Of a DNA stretch of 64,000 nucleotides, positions 44,075 through 53,146 are shown one piece after another. Position 1 is the first letter of the stretch. Every line of letters begins with the position of its first letter. This DNA comes from Fulvimarina sp040239565 (GTDB lineage Bacteria > Pseudomonadota > Alphaproteobacteria > Rhizobiales > Rhizobiaceae), in assembly GCF_040239565.1 (NCBI RefSeq), contig NZ_JBEHWS010000006.1:214668-278667 (forward strand), written 5' to 3'. The translations under genes were made by a program, and so were the position numbers. The notes under the pieces were generated by a model that worked only from the letters and a program-made list of their open reading frames with translations, did no database searches and was not told the origin of the DNA.

Positions 44075-45226
44075 CTACTGATCGCCGCTTCGGTCGACGA
44101 TCCCCGACGGACACCCGCGCGGTACTGTCGAAGCGTTCATGATCAGCTCGCCGAGATCTCTCTCAGGCGTGATCTCGCCCCTTAGATTGATCTGAAGCTC
44201 ATTGATGATGTCTCGACCGTCGTCGTCATTGCAATCGACCAGCACGCGCTTTCCGGAGCCGCGCCCAAAGGCATCGTCGAAAGCGGTGCGGATTTCATCA
44301 TTGCTCAGTTCACTTCCGCGATTGCTGCGAAACAGCTTTCCAACAGGGGACGCATTGAGCTTATCCACGAGAGCGAGCGCATCGACGAAATACTCCTCGG
44401 CGGTCGCTCCGTAGCAGGTTCCGTGCTTGATCCATTCATGCTTGTGAAGATCGGCGATCATGCCGGGCATCGCCTCGGCCAGAACCCGTTCCGTCGCCAT
44501 GGTGATGTCGGGCTCGGGCAGGTTTCGCCACTCGCCCTGCCGATCGGCGTAGATATCGCGGCGCGAGACGTCGCAATATTCGTTGTCGCGCGGCTGCGGC
44601 CATAGACCATGCAGCTTGAAGCCGTCCTCGAAGCCGCCAGACCGGCAATCCCGGCTGCGCGGACGGAGCTCGCAAAAGGCCGCATGCCAGTTCGCCGCGA
44701 GCACATAGGTGCCGTCGGGCGAACGCTGGTCGGATGACCCCGCAGGCTGGGAAGCCGAGCCGCCGAGGGCATAGGCGAGCGCGTTCGCGCCGCGCGGATC
44801 GGTGCCGGACCTCGCTTCGGGCTCACGCTCCGAAGATGCGTTTCCCGAGGTTTCGCTACCGGCCCCGCCACATCCCATCGCGACCCAACGTTCCCTGGGC
44901 TGCGCCTCCGGCATGCGGATGCGGTAGTGGGTTGGATCGTTCCCGTTGACGCCGATCATCTCGTAGACGGTTCCGGGAACAGTCGAGACATGACCGGGGT
45001 TGGTGCCCTTTCGGATCGACTGGAAGGCGGGGCAACTCTCGGACGCGACGAACCGGTCGCTCGCCACTCCTTGCGCGGCGGCACCCGAGACAAGCGCGAG
45101 CAGACCGGCGGCGAGGGTCGCGGAGACGGCGAGGCGGCGGATCGTCGGCACGGGAGGGCTCCGAAGAAGGCGGAAGAGATCGTCTGAAACGCCGGCCAGC
45201 CTAGCCGCGCCTCCCCGTGGCTTCAA
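44075..45226 (-). CDS. ribonuclease T2 family protein, secreted
   Basis: An endoribonuclease of the RNase T2 family. Both catalytic segments are seen: CAS1 in GFKLHGLWPQ and CAS2 in HEWIKHGTCYG, each with its histidine. A signal peptide (IRRLAVSATLAAGLLALVSG followed by AAAQG) shows export. Before the RNase domain lies a roughly 150-residue N-terminal region containing SCPAFQSIRKGTNPG and a Cys pair, unusual for the family. The ATG at 45226 gives 383 residues but puts 25 residues before the signal. A GTG at 45151 with CGGAG upstream is the more likely start (358 residues). It probably scavenges RNA in the periplasm or medium. Confidence 0.85.
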   Translation of the reverse strand: MKPRGGAARLAGVSDDLFRLLRSPPVPTIRRLAVSATLAAGLLALVSGAAAQGVASDRFVASESCPAFQSIRKGTNPGHVSTVPGTVYEMIGVNGNDPTHYRIRMPEAQPRERWVAMGCGGAGSETSGNASSEREPEARSGTDPRGANALAYALGGSASQPAGSSDQRSPDGTYVLAANWHAAFCELRPRSRDCRSGGFEDGFKLHGLWPQPRDNEYCDVSRRDIYADRQGEWRNLPEPDITMATERVLAEAMPGMIADLHKHEWIKHGTCYGATAEEYFVDALALVDKLNASPVGKLFRSNRGSELSNDEIRTAFDDAFGRGSGKRVLVDCNDDDGRDIINELQINLRGEITPERDLGELIMNASTVPRGCPSGIVDRSGDQ

Positions 45227-45399
45227 TGCGGGACGTCGCTAAAGGTGCGACGTTTCGAGCCTGTCGGTTCCGTCCTCGCGGGGGAACCGATCATCGCGCT
45301 CGGAATTTCCTCTATGATCTCATCAACTTGCAACGCGCCGTCTCGGTCATGATGCCGATCACGGGAGCAAGTGGTGCCAAGCTCGAAAGGAGAATTCCG

Positions 45400-45603
45400 A
45401 TGCGAGCCAGAGATGACTCAGCATACGACGATGCGATGAACCCGCCCCCTCCAGAGACGGGCAGCGACAACACCCAAAAAGGCAGCGCCAAGCAGGAGCG
45501 CAACAAGGGTTATGAGGAAAGCGATATCGACGAGGCGCTGGACGAGACGTTCCCCGCCTCCGATCCGATCGCTCCGAGCCGGATTGATGGCCCCGGAAAT
45601 TGA
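45400..45603 (+). CDS. small acidic protein with DEALDETFPASDP motif (67 aa)
   Basis: A 67-residue, very hydrophilic protein with no cysteine and a proline-rich middle. The C-terminal part DIDEALDETFPASDPIAPS is a recurring motif of short rhizobial proteins of unknown role, to my recollection linked to stress-induced genes. The ATG at 45400 has a perfect AAGGAG site 8 nt upstream, so I reject the longer frame open from 45217. A strong terminator follows 25 nt after the stop. Confidence 0.75.
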   Translation: MRARDDSAYDDAMNPPPPETGSDNTQKGSAKQERNKGYEESDIDEALDETFPASDPIAPSRIDGPGN

Positions 45604-45628
45604 TCGCATTGACCATCGAAACGAAGAA

Positions 45629-45660
45629 AGCGGCACCCGATCGGATGCCGCTTTCTTTCT
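45629..45660 (+). terminator. intrinsic terminator after the small acidic protein gene
   Basis: AGCGGCA at 45629-45635 pairs with TGCCGCT at 45646-45652, with CCGATCGG inside, followed by TTCTTTCT. The AAGAAAG on the left side means that it could also serve the convergent SDR gene. Confidence 0.75.
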
Positions 45661-45687
45661 GTCCTCAAAAGGAAGCGCCGGCCGACG

Positions 45688-46485
45688 TCAGTTCTGAACC
45701 GACTGAACCGCGCCGCCGTCGACCCGCAGGTTCGAGCCATTGATGAACGAGCCGCGCTCGGAGACAAGAAGCGCTATGGCCGCCGCGACTTCGTCCGCAC
45801 GCCCGCGCCGCTTCTGAACGATGCCGGGACGCTCCTCGTCGAGGAAGGTCTCGACGGCCTTATCGAAGGAAACGCCCATTTCCTTCGCCCGCTTTTCCAT
45901 CATGCCATCGGTCATTGCCGTCTCGATGAAAGCGGGTGCCACGGAATTGCAGAGGATGCCGTGCGCGGCCTCCTGATAGGAGAGGTTCTTCATGAAGGCC
46001 GCGAGCGCGGCCTTCGCGGTGTTATAGGTCGCCTCGTCCCAATAGGGCTGCACCGCGTTCTCCGACGTGATCGTCACGTAACGGCCCCAACCCTTCTCGC
46101 GCATCTTCGGGAAGGTCGCGCGGGCAATCTGGACAGCCGAAAGAAAGTCGATATCCCAGGCCTCGCGATAGTCCGCATCGGTCATCTCAAGTGGATGCCC
46201 CTTGGCGCCTGTGATGCCGGCCGTATGAACAACGATGTCGATCGTGCCGAATTTCTCGTAGGCCAGCTCGACCATGGCGTTGATGCTGTCCTGGTCCGTG
46301 CAGTCGGCCTTGAGGCAGATCGTTTCCGTCGGAAGGCTCTCGGCTTCTTTTTCCAGATCCTCGATCTTGAGGTCGGAAAGAACAAGTTTGACGCCTTCGT
46401 CGGCGAGGATCTTCGCCGTCTCATAGCCGATACCGCCGGTGGCGCCGGTGATGAGAGCGACGCGATCGCGAATCTTCAAGTCCAT
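45688..46485 (-). CDS. short-chain dehydrogenase/reductase (SDR) family oxidoreductase
   Basis: A 265-residue classical SDR. The NAD(P) motif TGATGGIG is at residues 14-21. An aspartate after the second strand (LVLSDLKIED) suggests NAD(H) preference. The catalytic Ser-Tyr-Lys set is seen in ITSENAVQPYWDEATYNTAK, with Tyr and Lys four apart. The C-terminal VDGGAVQSV end is typical. It resembles 3-ketoacyl reductase or 3-hydroxybutyrate dehydrogenase-like enzymes, but the substrate is open. Convergent with the small acidic protein gene and divergent from rsmE. Confidence 0.87.
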   Translation of the reverse strand: MDLKIRDRVALITGATGGIGYETAKILADEGVKLVLSDLKIEDLEKEAESLPTETICLKADCTDQDSINAMVELAYEKFGTIDIVVHTAGITGAKGHPLEMTDADYREAWDIDFLSAVQIARATFPKMREKGWGRYVTITSENAVQPYWDEATYNTAKAALAAFMKNLSYQEAAHGILCNSVAPAFIETAMTDGMMEKRAKEMGVSFDKAVETFLDEERPGIVQKRRGRADEVAAAIALLVSERGSFINGSNLRVDGGAVQSVQN

Positions 46486-46593
46486 GGCAGCGTGTAATCC
46501 CTTATTGTAGTGGAGGTCGTTTTCGTCGATTGCGGTGACAACGGCGCCTTACGGCTTAAGTTGCGCTGCAAAAGATCCCGAACACTGCGTCAA

Positions 46594-47346
46594 ATGATGC
46601 CGACCTACGATTTCAAAAGCCCCCGCCTCTTCGTCGAGGAGCCTCTCGCCGTCGACACACCCGTGCCTGCGAGCCCGGCCCAGACGAACTATCTCCTCAA
46701 CGTTCTGAGGAAGGACGAGGGCGAGAGCGTCCTCCTCTTCAACGGCCGCGACGGCGAATGGCGCGCAGAGCTGCGCAAGGCGAGCAAGAAGAAGCTGGAG
46801 CTCGTTCCCGCCGAACAGGTGCGGTCTCAGACAGCGCCCTATGACCTCGTCTACTGCTTCGCGCCGCTGAAGGTGGGCCGGCTCGACTACATGGTACAGA
46901 AGGCGGTCGAAATGGGCGTCGGCACGCTCCAGCCGGTGCTGACCCATCACACGCAGAATCATCGCATCCGAATCGACAAGATGCAGGCGAATGCCATCGA
47001 GGCGGCCGAGCAATGCGGAATCCTGACCATTCCGGATTGCCGAAAGCCGATGAAGTTCGACGACTTTCTCCAGACTTGGGCGCCGTCCGTACCCCTCGTC
47101 TTCTGCGACGAAAAGATGGAGGCGGCGACACCCATCGAAGCGTTGCAAAGCTTGGGAAACGGCCCGAAAGGCCTGCTGATCGGCCCCGAAGGTGGATTCT
47201 CACCGGAGGAACGCGAAACGCTCCTCAAGGCCGATTGCACGACGACGATTTCCCTTGGCCCCCGTATCCTGCGCGCCGATACCGCGGCCGTTGCGGCGCT
47301 CACCATGGTGCAAGCGGTTTGCGGTGACTGGAAACCGGCCGCTTGA
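46594..47346 (+). CDS. rsmE: 16S rRNA (uracil1498-N3)-methyltransferase
   Basis: A 250-residue SPOUT-class methyltransferase that modifies U1498 of 16S rRNA. The N-terminal PUA-like part starts SPRLFVEEPL and includes LNVLRKDEGESVLLFNG. The SAM-binding knot motifs are GLLIGPEGGFSPEE and SLGPRILRADTAAVAAL. I take the tandem ATGs at 46594/46597 as the start; an in-frame ATG at 46510 gives a non-conserved extension. It is followed by gshA, as in many rhizobia. Confidence 0.93.
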   Translation: MMPTYDFKSPRLFVEEPLAVDTPVPASPAQTNYLLNVLRKDEGESVLLFNGRDGEWRAELRKASKKKLELVPAEQVRSQTAPYDLVYCFAPLKVGRLDYMVQKAVEMGVGTLQPVLTHHTQNHRIRIDKMQANAIEAAEQCGILTIPDCRKPMKFDDFLQTWAPSVPLVFCDEKMEAATPIEALQSLGNGPKGLLIGPEGGFSPEERETLLKADCTTTISLGPRILRADTAAVAALTMVQAVCGDWKPAA

Positions 47347-47473
47347 TTTCCTACTGGTATGAACGGCGTGTCGCTTAGAACAGCGTCTTGCCGCGCAGCC
47401 TGACGGGCGCAAAAACGGTACCGGGCAGAATCGGGGAAACACCGATGCCCGCCTCAGACTGGAGAGGACTCCC

Positions 47474-48847
47474 ATGGCCCGCGACACGAGCAATGCGACG
47501 CCGATCGGATCGATCGACGATCTGACCGCTTACCTCAAGGGCGGCGAAAAGCCGGCCAGCGACTTCCGGATCGGCACCGAACACGAGAAGTTCGCCTTCT
47601 ATCTCGATGATCTGTCACCCGTTCCCTACGAGGGCGATCGGGGCATCGCGAAGATCCTCGAAGGCCTTCAGGCGCTGTCCGGCTGGGAGCCGATCCTCGA
47701 CGACGGGCGGATCATCGGCCTCTTCAACGACGACGAAGGCGGCGCTATCTCTCTCGAGCCGGGCGGACAGTTCGAACTGTCCGGCGCGCCGCTTCAAACC
47801 ATCCACGAGACCTGCCGGGAATCCAACAGGCATCTCGCCGAGGTGCGCTCCATCGCCAAGGAGCTCGGCATCGGCTTTCTCGGCATCGGCTCCTCGCCCA
47901 CCTGGACGCTGGACGAGACGCCGATCATGCCGAAGTCGCGCTACGACATCATGCGCGCCTATATGCCGGAGGTCGGAACGCGCGGCCTCGACATGATGCT
48001 GCGCACGACGACGATCCAGGTCAATCTCGACTTCGCCGACGAAGCAGACATGCGCCGGAAGATGCAGATCGGCATGAAGCTCCAGCCGATCGCAACGGCG
48101 CTTTTTGCCAATTCCCCGTTCACCGAGGGCAAGCCGAACGGCCTCGTTTCCTGGCGTTCAGAGGTCTGGCACGACGTGGACAACAACCGCTCCGGCCTCC
48201 TGCCCTTCGTCTTCAAGGACGACTTTACCTATCGCGACTATGTCGAATGGGCGCTCGACGTCCCGATGTACTTCGTTTCGCGCGAAGGCCACTACAACCG
48301 CGCGACCGACGTCACCTTCCGCCAATTCCTCGACGGGGCGCTGAAGGGCCGGTTCGCGGACGCCGAGCCCAATATGGGCGACTGGACCAACCATCTCTCC
48401 ACCCTCTTCCCGGATGTACGCCTCAAGCGCTTCATCGAAATGCGCGGGGCCGACGGCGGGCCTTGGCGGCGCATCTGCGCCCTTCCCGCCTTCTGGGTCG
48501 GCCTCCTCTATGCGCCGGGTGCGCTTAACAAGGTCGAGGAATTGACCCGCGATTTCACCTTCGAAGAAGTCTCGGAACTTCGCCAGCGCGTTCCGAAGGA
48601 AGGTTTCCGCACGCCGTTCCGGGACGGGACGGTTCTCGATCTCGCCCGTGAATGTGTCCGAATATCGCGGGAAGGCCTGATCGCCCGGGCGAACAGAAAC
48701 GACGAAGGCAATGACGAAAGCTTTTTCCTCGCCCCGCTCGAAGAGGTCGTGGCGCGCGGAACCACATCGGCGGAAGAACTCGTCCGGCTTTACGAAGAGC
48801 AATGGGGCCGCTCGATGCAGCAGGTGTTCAAGAACCTCGTCTATTGA
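47474..48847 (+). CDS. gshA: glutamate-cysteine ligase (plant/alphaproteobacterial type)
   Basis: A 457-residue enzyme for the first step of glutathione synthesis, joining Glu and Cys with ATP. The N-terminal FRIGTEHEKFAF motif binds metal and substrate. The segments GGAISLEPGGQFELSG and RTTTIQVNLDF are hallmarks of the plant-type class. The ATG at 47474 follows GGAGAGGA. Glutathione made here would also support the glutaredoxin-type ArsC of the ars operon. Confidence 0.95.
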   Translation: MARDTSNATPIGSIDDLTAYLKGGEKPASDFRIGTEHEKFAFYLDDLSPVPYEGDRGIAKILEGLQALSGWEPILDDGRIIGLFNDDEGGAISLEPGGQFELSGAPLQTIHETCRESNRHLAEVRSIAKELGIGFLGIGSSPTWTLDETPIMPKSRYDIMRAYMPEVGTRGLDMMLRTTTIQVNLDFADEADMRRKMQIGMKLQPIATALFANSPFTEGKPNGLVSWRSEVWHDVDNNRSGLLPFVFKDDFTYRDYVEWALDVPMYFVSREGHYNRATDVTFRQFLDGALKGRFADAEPNMGDWTNHLSTLFPDVRLKRFIEMRGADGGPWRRICALPAFWVGLLYAPGALNKVEELTRDFTFEEVSELRQRVPKEGFRTPFRDGTVLDLARECVRISREGLIARANRNDEGNDESFFLAPLEEVVARGTTSAEELVRLYEEQWGRSMQQVFKNLVY

Positions 48848-49065
48848 ATTATCAGTGAAACGAACGAACAAGAACCGCGGCGCGAATTTTTCTTGAGCCC
48901 TGCCATTTCGGGCAGTGCCAAGAGGAAACGATTGTCTGACAAAGCTGTTATCCGCGCCGTTTCAACCGGTTCGATCGCCGAATTGGCCTTGCAGCCGCTT
49001 TGACAGAACCAATTTCATATGACGGGATAGGTAAAACGGCGCGAATGGGCGCGGGAGGCGACACG

Positions 49066-50049
49066 ATGACCGATTTCTTCGACTGGCTGACGGCATCCGA
49101 TTCCGGGCTGGCGGCGGATCGGCTCGCGAGCGCCTACAATCTCAGCCCCAGCGAATTGCAGGAAACCACCCAGGCGCTCGCCCCTGCCTTCTCGCTAGCC
49201 TTGATGCGCGCGATGTCGAACCCGACGACCGCCGCCAATGTCTCGCAGCAATTCGCGCCCTTTTTCGGCTCGATGGACGCGACCTCCCGTAGGACGGCAA
49301 ACCGGCCGGAAGTGAAGAACCTTACCGAGAGCCTGTTTGGGTCGAACGCTCTCGTCGACGCCATTTCCCGTCAGGTCTCCTCGGTCACCGGCACGGCACC
49401 CGATACCGTGCAACCTTTGATGCGCAATCTCACGCTGATGGCGATGCAGACCATGATGCAGATGGTCGGAACGACGTATCTGCGTGGGCCCCGGAACGGC
49501 GAGTTCGATCCGACGGACGTGCCGGCAAACGTCGCCGACGTCATGCGTCGCAGTGCAAACGCGCTCGAAGCCTTTTCCCGCTCGCCAAACGAACCGCCCC
49601 CCCGGCGTACAGGATCGGACGGCATGAGCAATATGTTCGCGGACGCCTTCAAGGGCCCCCTGCCCTGGCTGCCGCCCATGCCCTTCATGGCCGCGAAGAA
49701 CGCGATCGAGCCGAAAGAAGAAGAGCGTTCCAAGACGGTTGAGGACTCGGGCGGTGATATTCCGACGCTCCCCTTCCTCGCCATCTTCGAGGGCTTTTCC
49801 AAAGGTCTCGCGCACGAGCCGGTCAAATCGGAAAAGACGTGCGACGCGGATTCGGAGAGCGAAGTCGAACTGGGAAAGCCCGAGAGGGACGCAGATGCCG
49901 AAACCGAAACGCCGCCGCTCGCGCCGGACCCTGCTGGCTTCTCCCGGCTGATGGATGCCAGCGCCGAAATGCAGGCGGACTACATGAAGCGCATGACCGA
50001 ACTGTTCGAGGCCAACCCCCTCAAGGACGACGAGGCGAAAAAAGACTGA
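49066..50049 (+). CDS. hypothetical protein with DUF937-like N-terminus
   Basis: A 327-residue cytosolic protein. The first about 150 residues are helical and resemble the DUF937/YidB pattern (ASAYNLSPSELQETTQALAP), with a Met-rich helix LTLMAMQTMMQMVG. The C-terminal half is of low complexity, with alternating acidic and proline-rich stretches, and ends DDEAKKD. ATG 49066 is chosen for its GGGAGG site; in-frame ATGs at 49000 and 49045 lie upstream. The function is unknown. Confidence 0.72.
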   Translation: MTDFFDWLTASDSGLAADRLASAYNLSPSELQETTQALAPAFSLALMRAMSNPTTAANVSQQFAPFFGSMDATSRRTANRPEVKNLTESLFGSNALVDAISRQVSSVTGTAPDTVQPLMRNLTLMAMQTMMQMVGTTYLRGPRNGEFDPTDVPANVADVMRRSANALEAFSRSPNEPPPRRTGSDGMSNMFADAFKGPLPWLPPMPFMAAKNAIEPKEEERSKTVEDSGGDIPTLPFLAIFEGFSKGLAHEPVKSEKTCDADSESEVELGKPERDADAETETPPLAPDPAGFSRLMDASAEMQADYMKRMTELFEANPLKDDEAKKD

Positions 50050-50168
50050 ACCTGCCGTGCTTTTGCGCTCGCGGAAAACCTCCGCAACGCTCGGCAGCCC
50101 TCGGCGTTAACCCGGATCGCCGCGGGAGACCGCAGAACCGTTTCGCTTTCCCGTCAGGTCTATAGCCC

Positions 50169-51527
50169 TTGCTGATTTTCAATGCCCTGATCGTCTTCGG
50201 ACTGATCCTCCTCAATGGCTTCTTCGCCATGTCCGAGCTCGCCGTCGTATCGGCGAAGCGCTCGCGGCTCGAACAGCGCGCCAAACAGCGCAAGAGCGGC
50301 GCCAATGCCGCGCTGAAGCTTGTCGAAAACCCGACGACCTTTCTCTCCTCGGTTCAGATCGGCATCACCCTCGTCGGCATCTTCGCCGGCGCCTATGGCG
50401 GCTCGGTCTTCGCCGAGCCGCTGGCCGAAGTGCTTCGCGGCGTTCCGGTTCTCGCGCCTTTCGCCTACGACCTCGCCTTCGTCTCGGTCGTCGTCGTCAT
50501 CACCTATCTTTCGCTGATCTTCGGCGAGCTCGCCCCCAAACGCCTCGCCCTTTCCAAGCCCGAAGCGGTCGCCTCCTTCGTCGCGCCGGCGATGCGCCTG
50601 GTCGCGCGCATCGGCGCGCCGATCGTCTGGCTTCTGGAGTTTTCCACCAAACTCGTGACCAAGCCTTTCGTCAACGACGACGACAAGGAGGAAGAGGTCA
50701 CCGAGGAGGACGTCCGCTCGATGATCAAGGAGGGCACGCAGCTCGGCGTCTTCAAGGAAAAGGAGCGGGAGATGCTGGAAGGCGTCATCCGCATCGCCGA
50801 CAGGAACGTCCGCTCGATCATGGTTCCGCGTCCCGATGTCGACTGGCTGAGCGTCCACGACAGCGAGGAGGAGAATTTCGAGGAGATCATCAAGACCGGA
50901 CATTCTCGCTTCCCCGTGCTCGATACGGAGGAAGACACGATTGTCGGCATCGTCCAGACCAAGGATCTTTTCGAGCTCCAGCGCCGGGAAGGCCGGATGG
51001 ACATCAAGACAGCGATGCGCAAGCCGCTCTACGTCAACGAGGCGATGCCGATCCTGAAACTGCTCGAAGCCTTCCGCAGTGCCAATCTCCACATCGCGGT
51101 CGTTCTCGACGAATATGGCTCCTTCGAGGGAATCGCGACGCCGCAGGACATTCTGACCGCCATTGCCGGCTCGCTGCCGGAGGGTGCCGAAGAGGACGTG
51201 TCCGCCTTTCGAAGGCAGGACGGGTCCTGGCTGGTCGACGGCTCCATGCCGGTCGACACCTTCGCTTACAAGCTGAAGACCATCGAATTTCCCGAAGACC
51301 GCGACTACGAGACCGTCGCCGGCTTCGTGCTGGAACAGATCGGTCACATCCCGGAAGTCGGCGAGATCTTCGAATGGGAAAACTATCAGGTCGAGGTCGT
51401 CGATCTCGACGGCCAACGCATTGACAAGCTGCTTTTCACGCAAATTCGCCCGAACCCGGGCGAAGAAGATGAGGATGAAGAAAATCAGCGCGAAGACGAC
51501 GAGCCGGACGACCGGCACGAGGCGTGA
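50169..51527 (+). CDS. hemolysin-family / CorC-HlyC membrane transporter (DUF21, CBS pair)
   Basis: A 452-residue protein. The N-terminal DUF21/CNNM membrane domain (residues 1-190) begins LIFNALIVFGLILLNGFFAM followed by SELAVVSAKRSR. Two CBS domains (about 205-330) follow, with the REMLEGVIRIADRNVRSIM linker helix. The C-terminal CorC_HlyC domain (about 345-430) contains DGSMPVDTF. The family is tied to Mg2+/Co2+ efflux and to other ion transport; hemolysin is a historical name. The start is TTG at 50169, as no ATG exists before the first helix. A strong terminator follows. Confidence 0.88.
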   Translation: MLIFNALIVFGLILLNGFFAMSELAVVSAKRSRLEQRAKQRKSGANAALKLVENPTTFLSSVQIGITLVGIFAGAYGGSVFAEPLAEVLRGVPVLAPFAYDLAFVSVVVVITYLSLIFGELAPKRLALSKPEAVASFVAPAMRLVARIGAPIVWLLEFSTKLVTKPFVNDDDKEEEVTEEDVRSMIKEGTQLGVFKEKEREMLEGVIRIADRNVRSIMVPRPDVDWLSVHDSEEENFEEIIKTGHSRFPVLDTEEDTIVGIVQTKDLFELQRREGRMDIKTAMRKPLYVNEAMPILKLLEAFRSANLHIAVVLDEYGSFEGIATPQDILTAIAGSLPEGAEEDVSAFRRQDGSWLVDGSMPVDTFAYKLKTIEFPEDRDYETVAGFVLEQIGHIPEVGEIFEWENYQVEVVDLDGQRIDKLLFTQIRPNPGEEDEDEENQREDDEPDDRHEA

Positions 51528-51556
51528 CCCGCCTATCCGTCAGCGATAAAAAAACG

Positions 51557-51589
51557 AAAGGCCGGAAGCACCGAACTCCCGGCCTTTTT
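51557..51589 (+). terminator. intrinsic terminator after the CorC/HlyC gene
   Basis: AAAGGCCGG at 51557-51565 pairs with CCGGCCTTT at 51579-51587, followed by more T. A flanking A-run makes it usable from the minus strand too, where the DUF1127 gene ends 30 nt away. Confidence 0.85.
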
Positions 51590-51618
51590 CGATTTAAGCG
51601 AAGGTTCGTGGAAAACGA

Positions 51619-51894
51619 TCAGGACCGTCGTGTGCCGCACGTGTTCTGGGCGGCCTTCATCGAAAGGAGATAGGTCGGATCACAGCGCCAGTCGCGGTTG
51701 AGCGCTTCATACACGTCGTCCCGTTTCAGACCGACATCGTTCAGAAGATAATCCGGGAGATCGGAGAGACGGCGGGCAGCGCGGCGATTGACCATCGTGA
51801 CGGCAAAGGCGCGCAGGGCCGAGCCCGCAAGTCGGATGCCTTCGCCGAACGAATGGGTGAGGTGACCGGTGGTGGTTCTCTGGAAGATCGCCAT
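51619..51894 (-). CDS. DUF1127 domain small protein
   Basis: A 91-residue protein with the DUF1127 motif RRAARRLSDLPDYLLNDVGLKRDDV at about residues 37-62. Arginine-rich DUF1127 proteins are common in Alphaproteobacteria. Some bind RNA and influence small-RNA metabolism (for example CcaF1 of Rhodobacter). The C-terminal extension of 25 residues with two cysteines is longer than usual. ATG 51894 has AAGGACA upstream. It is transcribed divergently from the LysR gene and is a natural candidate target. Confidence 0.85.
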   Translation of the reverse strand: MAIFQRTTTGHLTHSFGEGIRLAGSALRAFAVTMVNRRAARRLSDLPDYLLNDVGLKRDDVYEALNRDWRCDPTYLLSMKAAQNTCGTRRS

Positions 51895-52074
51895 GGCTTT
51901 GTGTCCTTTCTTGAAAGCCGTCGGGCGTGAGGAAAAAGAGAAGCGCCGAGCCGGGGGGGCTGCGAACGCTTCCAAGTTTCTTCCTGACGAAGCGACACAT
52001 AACGATCGGCTATTGATCGATCCAACGAATGTTCGTAATCTCTGCCATCGCTTTTGCTGATGGAGCCCCGCCAC

Positions 52075-53046
52075 ATGACGTCCCCGATCGATCTGGAACA
52101 GCTGCGCACCTTCGTTGCGATCGTGGATGCGGGAAGTTTTACCAAGGCGGCAGAGGATGTGTTCAAGACCCAGTCCGCCGTCTCCATGCAGATGCGCCGG
52201 CTGGAAGATCGCCTCGAAACCAAGCTCTTCGAGCGCAACGGCCGGGCGATCGAGGTCACCGAAAGCGGCCGGCGGCTGCTCACCTATGCACGGCGTATGC
52301 TGACCCTCAGCCAGGAGACGCTTTCCGCCTTCGATGAGAACGCCATGCAGGGCGCGGTGCGCATTGGCCTGCCCGACGATTACGCCGAGCGCTTTCTGCC
52401 GGAGATTCTGGCGCGCTTTTCCCGCTCCAATCCGCTGGTCGAACTCTCGATCGCCTGCGAGCCCTCCTCCAATCTCGCCGATGCGATCGCCAAGGGCCGT
52501 CTCGACGTCGCCCTCGTCTCCGACTGCGGCACCGACGGAGCGAAGCTCGACGTGGTGCGACACGAGCCTTTGCATTTCGTGGCGTCGAGCGCTCACGAGG
52601 CTCATCTGAAGGACATCGTGCCCCTTGCGGTCGGACGTGCCGACTGCAAGTGGCGCCGCGACGGGATCGATGCGCTGGAGCGGGCGGGACGCAAGTACAA
52701 CGTCCTCTTCAGTTCATGGTCGGCGCAGGTGCTGATCTCGGCCGTTCTCGCGGGGCTCGCGATCGGCGTTCTGCCCGAATGCGCGCTGAGGCCCGGTATG
52801 CGCGTCCTCGGCGAGCGAGACGGCTTCCCCAAGCTGGATCATACGGCGATCGGTATTCTTCGCTCCTCCAACGCGTCGGGGGCGATCGTCACGGCGCTGA
52901 TCGAACATATTCGCGACAGCCTCGCGAACCTCGCGCCGGCCAATACGCCGGCCGCCCAGCCGGTCGCGCAGATCCACCATCTGCCGGAAACCCGGATCAT
53001 CCGCTCGCAGCGCCGCAAGCCCGGCTCCGTCGCCGCCGGTTGGTGA
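52075..53046 (+). CDS. LysR-family transcriptional regulator
   Basis: A 323-residue LysR protein. The DNA-binding helix-turn-helix reads FVAIVDAGSFTKAAEDVFKTQSA with VSMQMRRLEDRLE. The C-terminal effector domain is of the PBP2 type, and the whole resembles the LrhA/HexA branch. The ATG at 52075 directly before the SPIDLEQLRTF start is preferred; in-frame ATG 52060 and TTG 52054 lie upstream. It is divergent from the DUF1127 gene, with a shared 180-nt control region. The effector is unknown. Confidence 0.88.
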   Translation: MTSPIDLEQLRTFVAIVDAGSFTKAAEDVFKTQSAVSMQMRRLEDRLETKLFERNGRAIEVTESGRRLLTYARRMLTLSQETLSAFDENAMQGAVRIGLPDDYAERFLPEILARFSRSNPLVELSIACEPSSNLADAIAKGRLDVALVSDCGTDGAKLDVVRHEPLHFVASSAHEAHLKDIVPLAVGRADCKWRRDGIDALERAGRKYNVLFSSWSAQVLISAVLAGLAIGVLPECALRPGMRVLGERDGFPKLDHTAIGILRSSNASGAIVTALIEHIRDSLANLAPANTPAAQPVAQIHHLPETRIIRSQRRKPGSVAAGW

Positions 53047-53146
53047 GCGGCGCGGGCCTCAGGCCGCCTTTGTCGCTGCACCGGAAAGGCTATCGCTTGC
53101 CGCCCCAATGCTTGACTGAACGCTGTGAAGATGGCTCGGTCCTTCC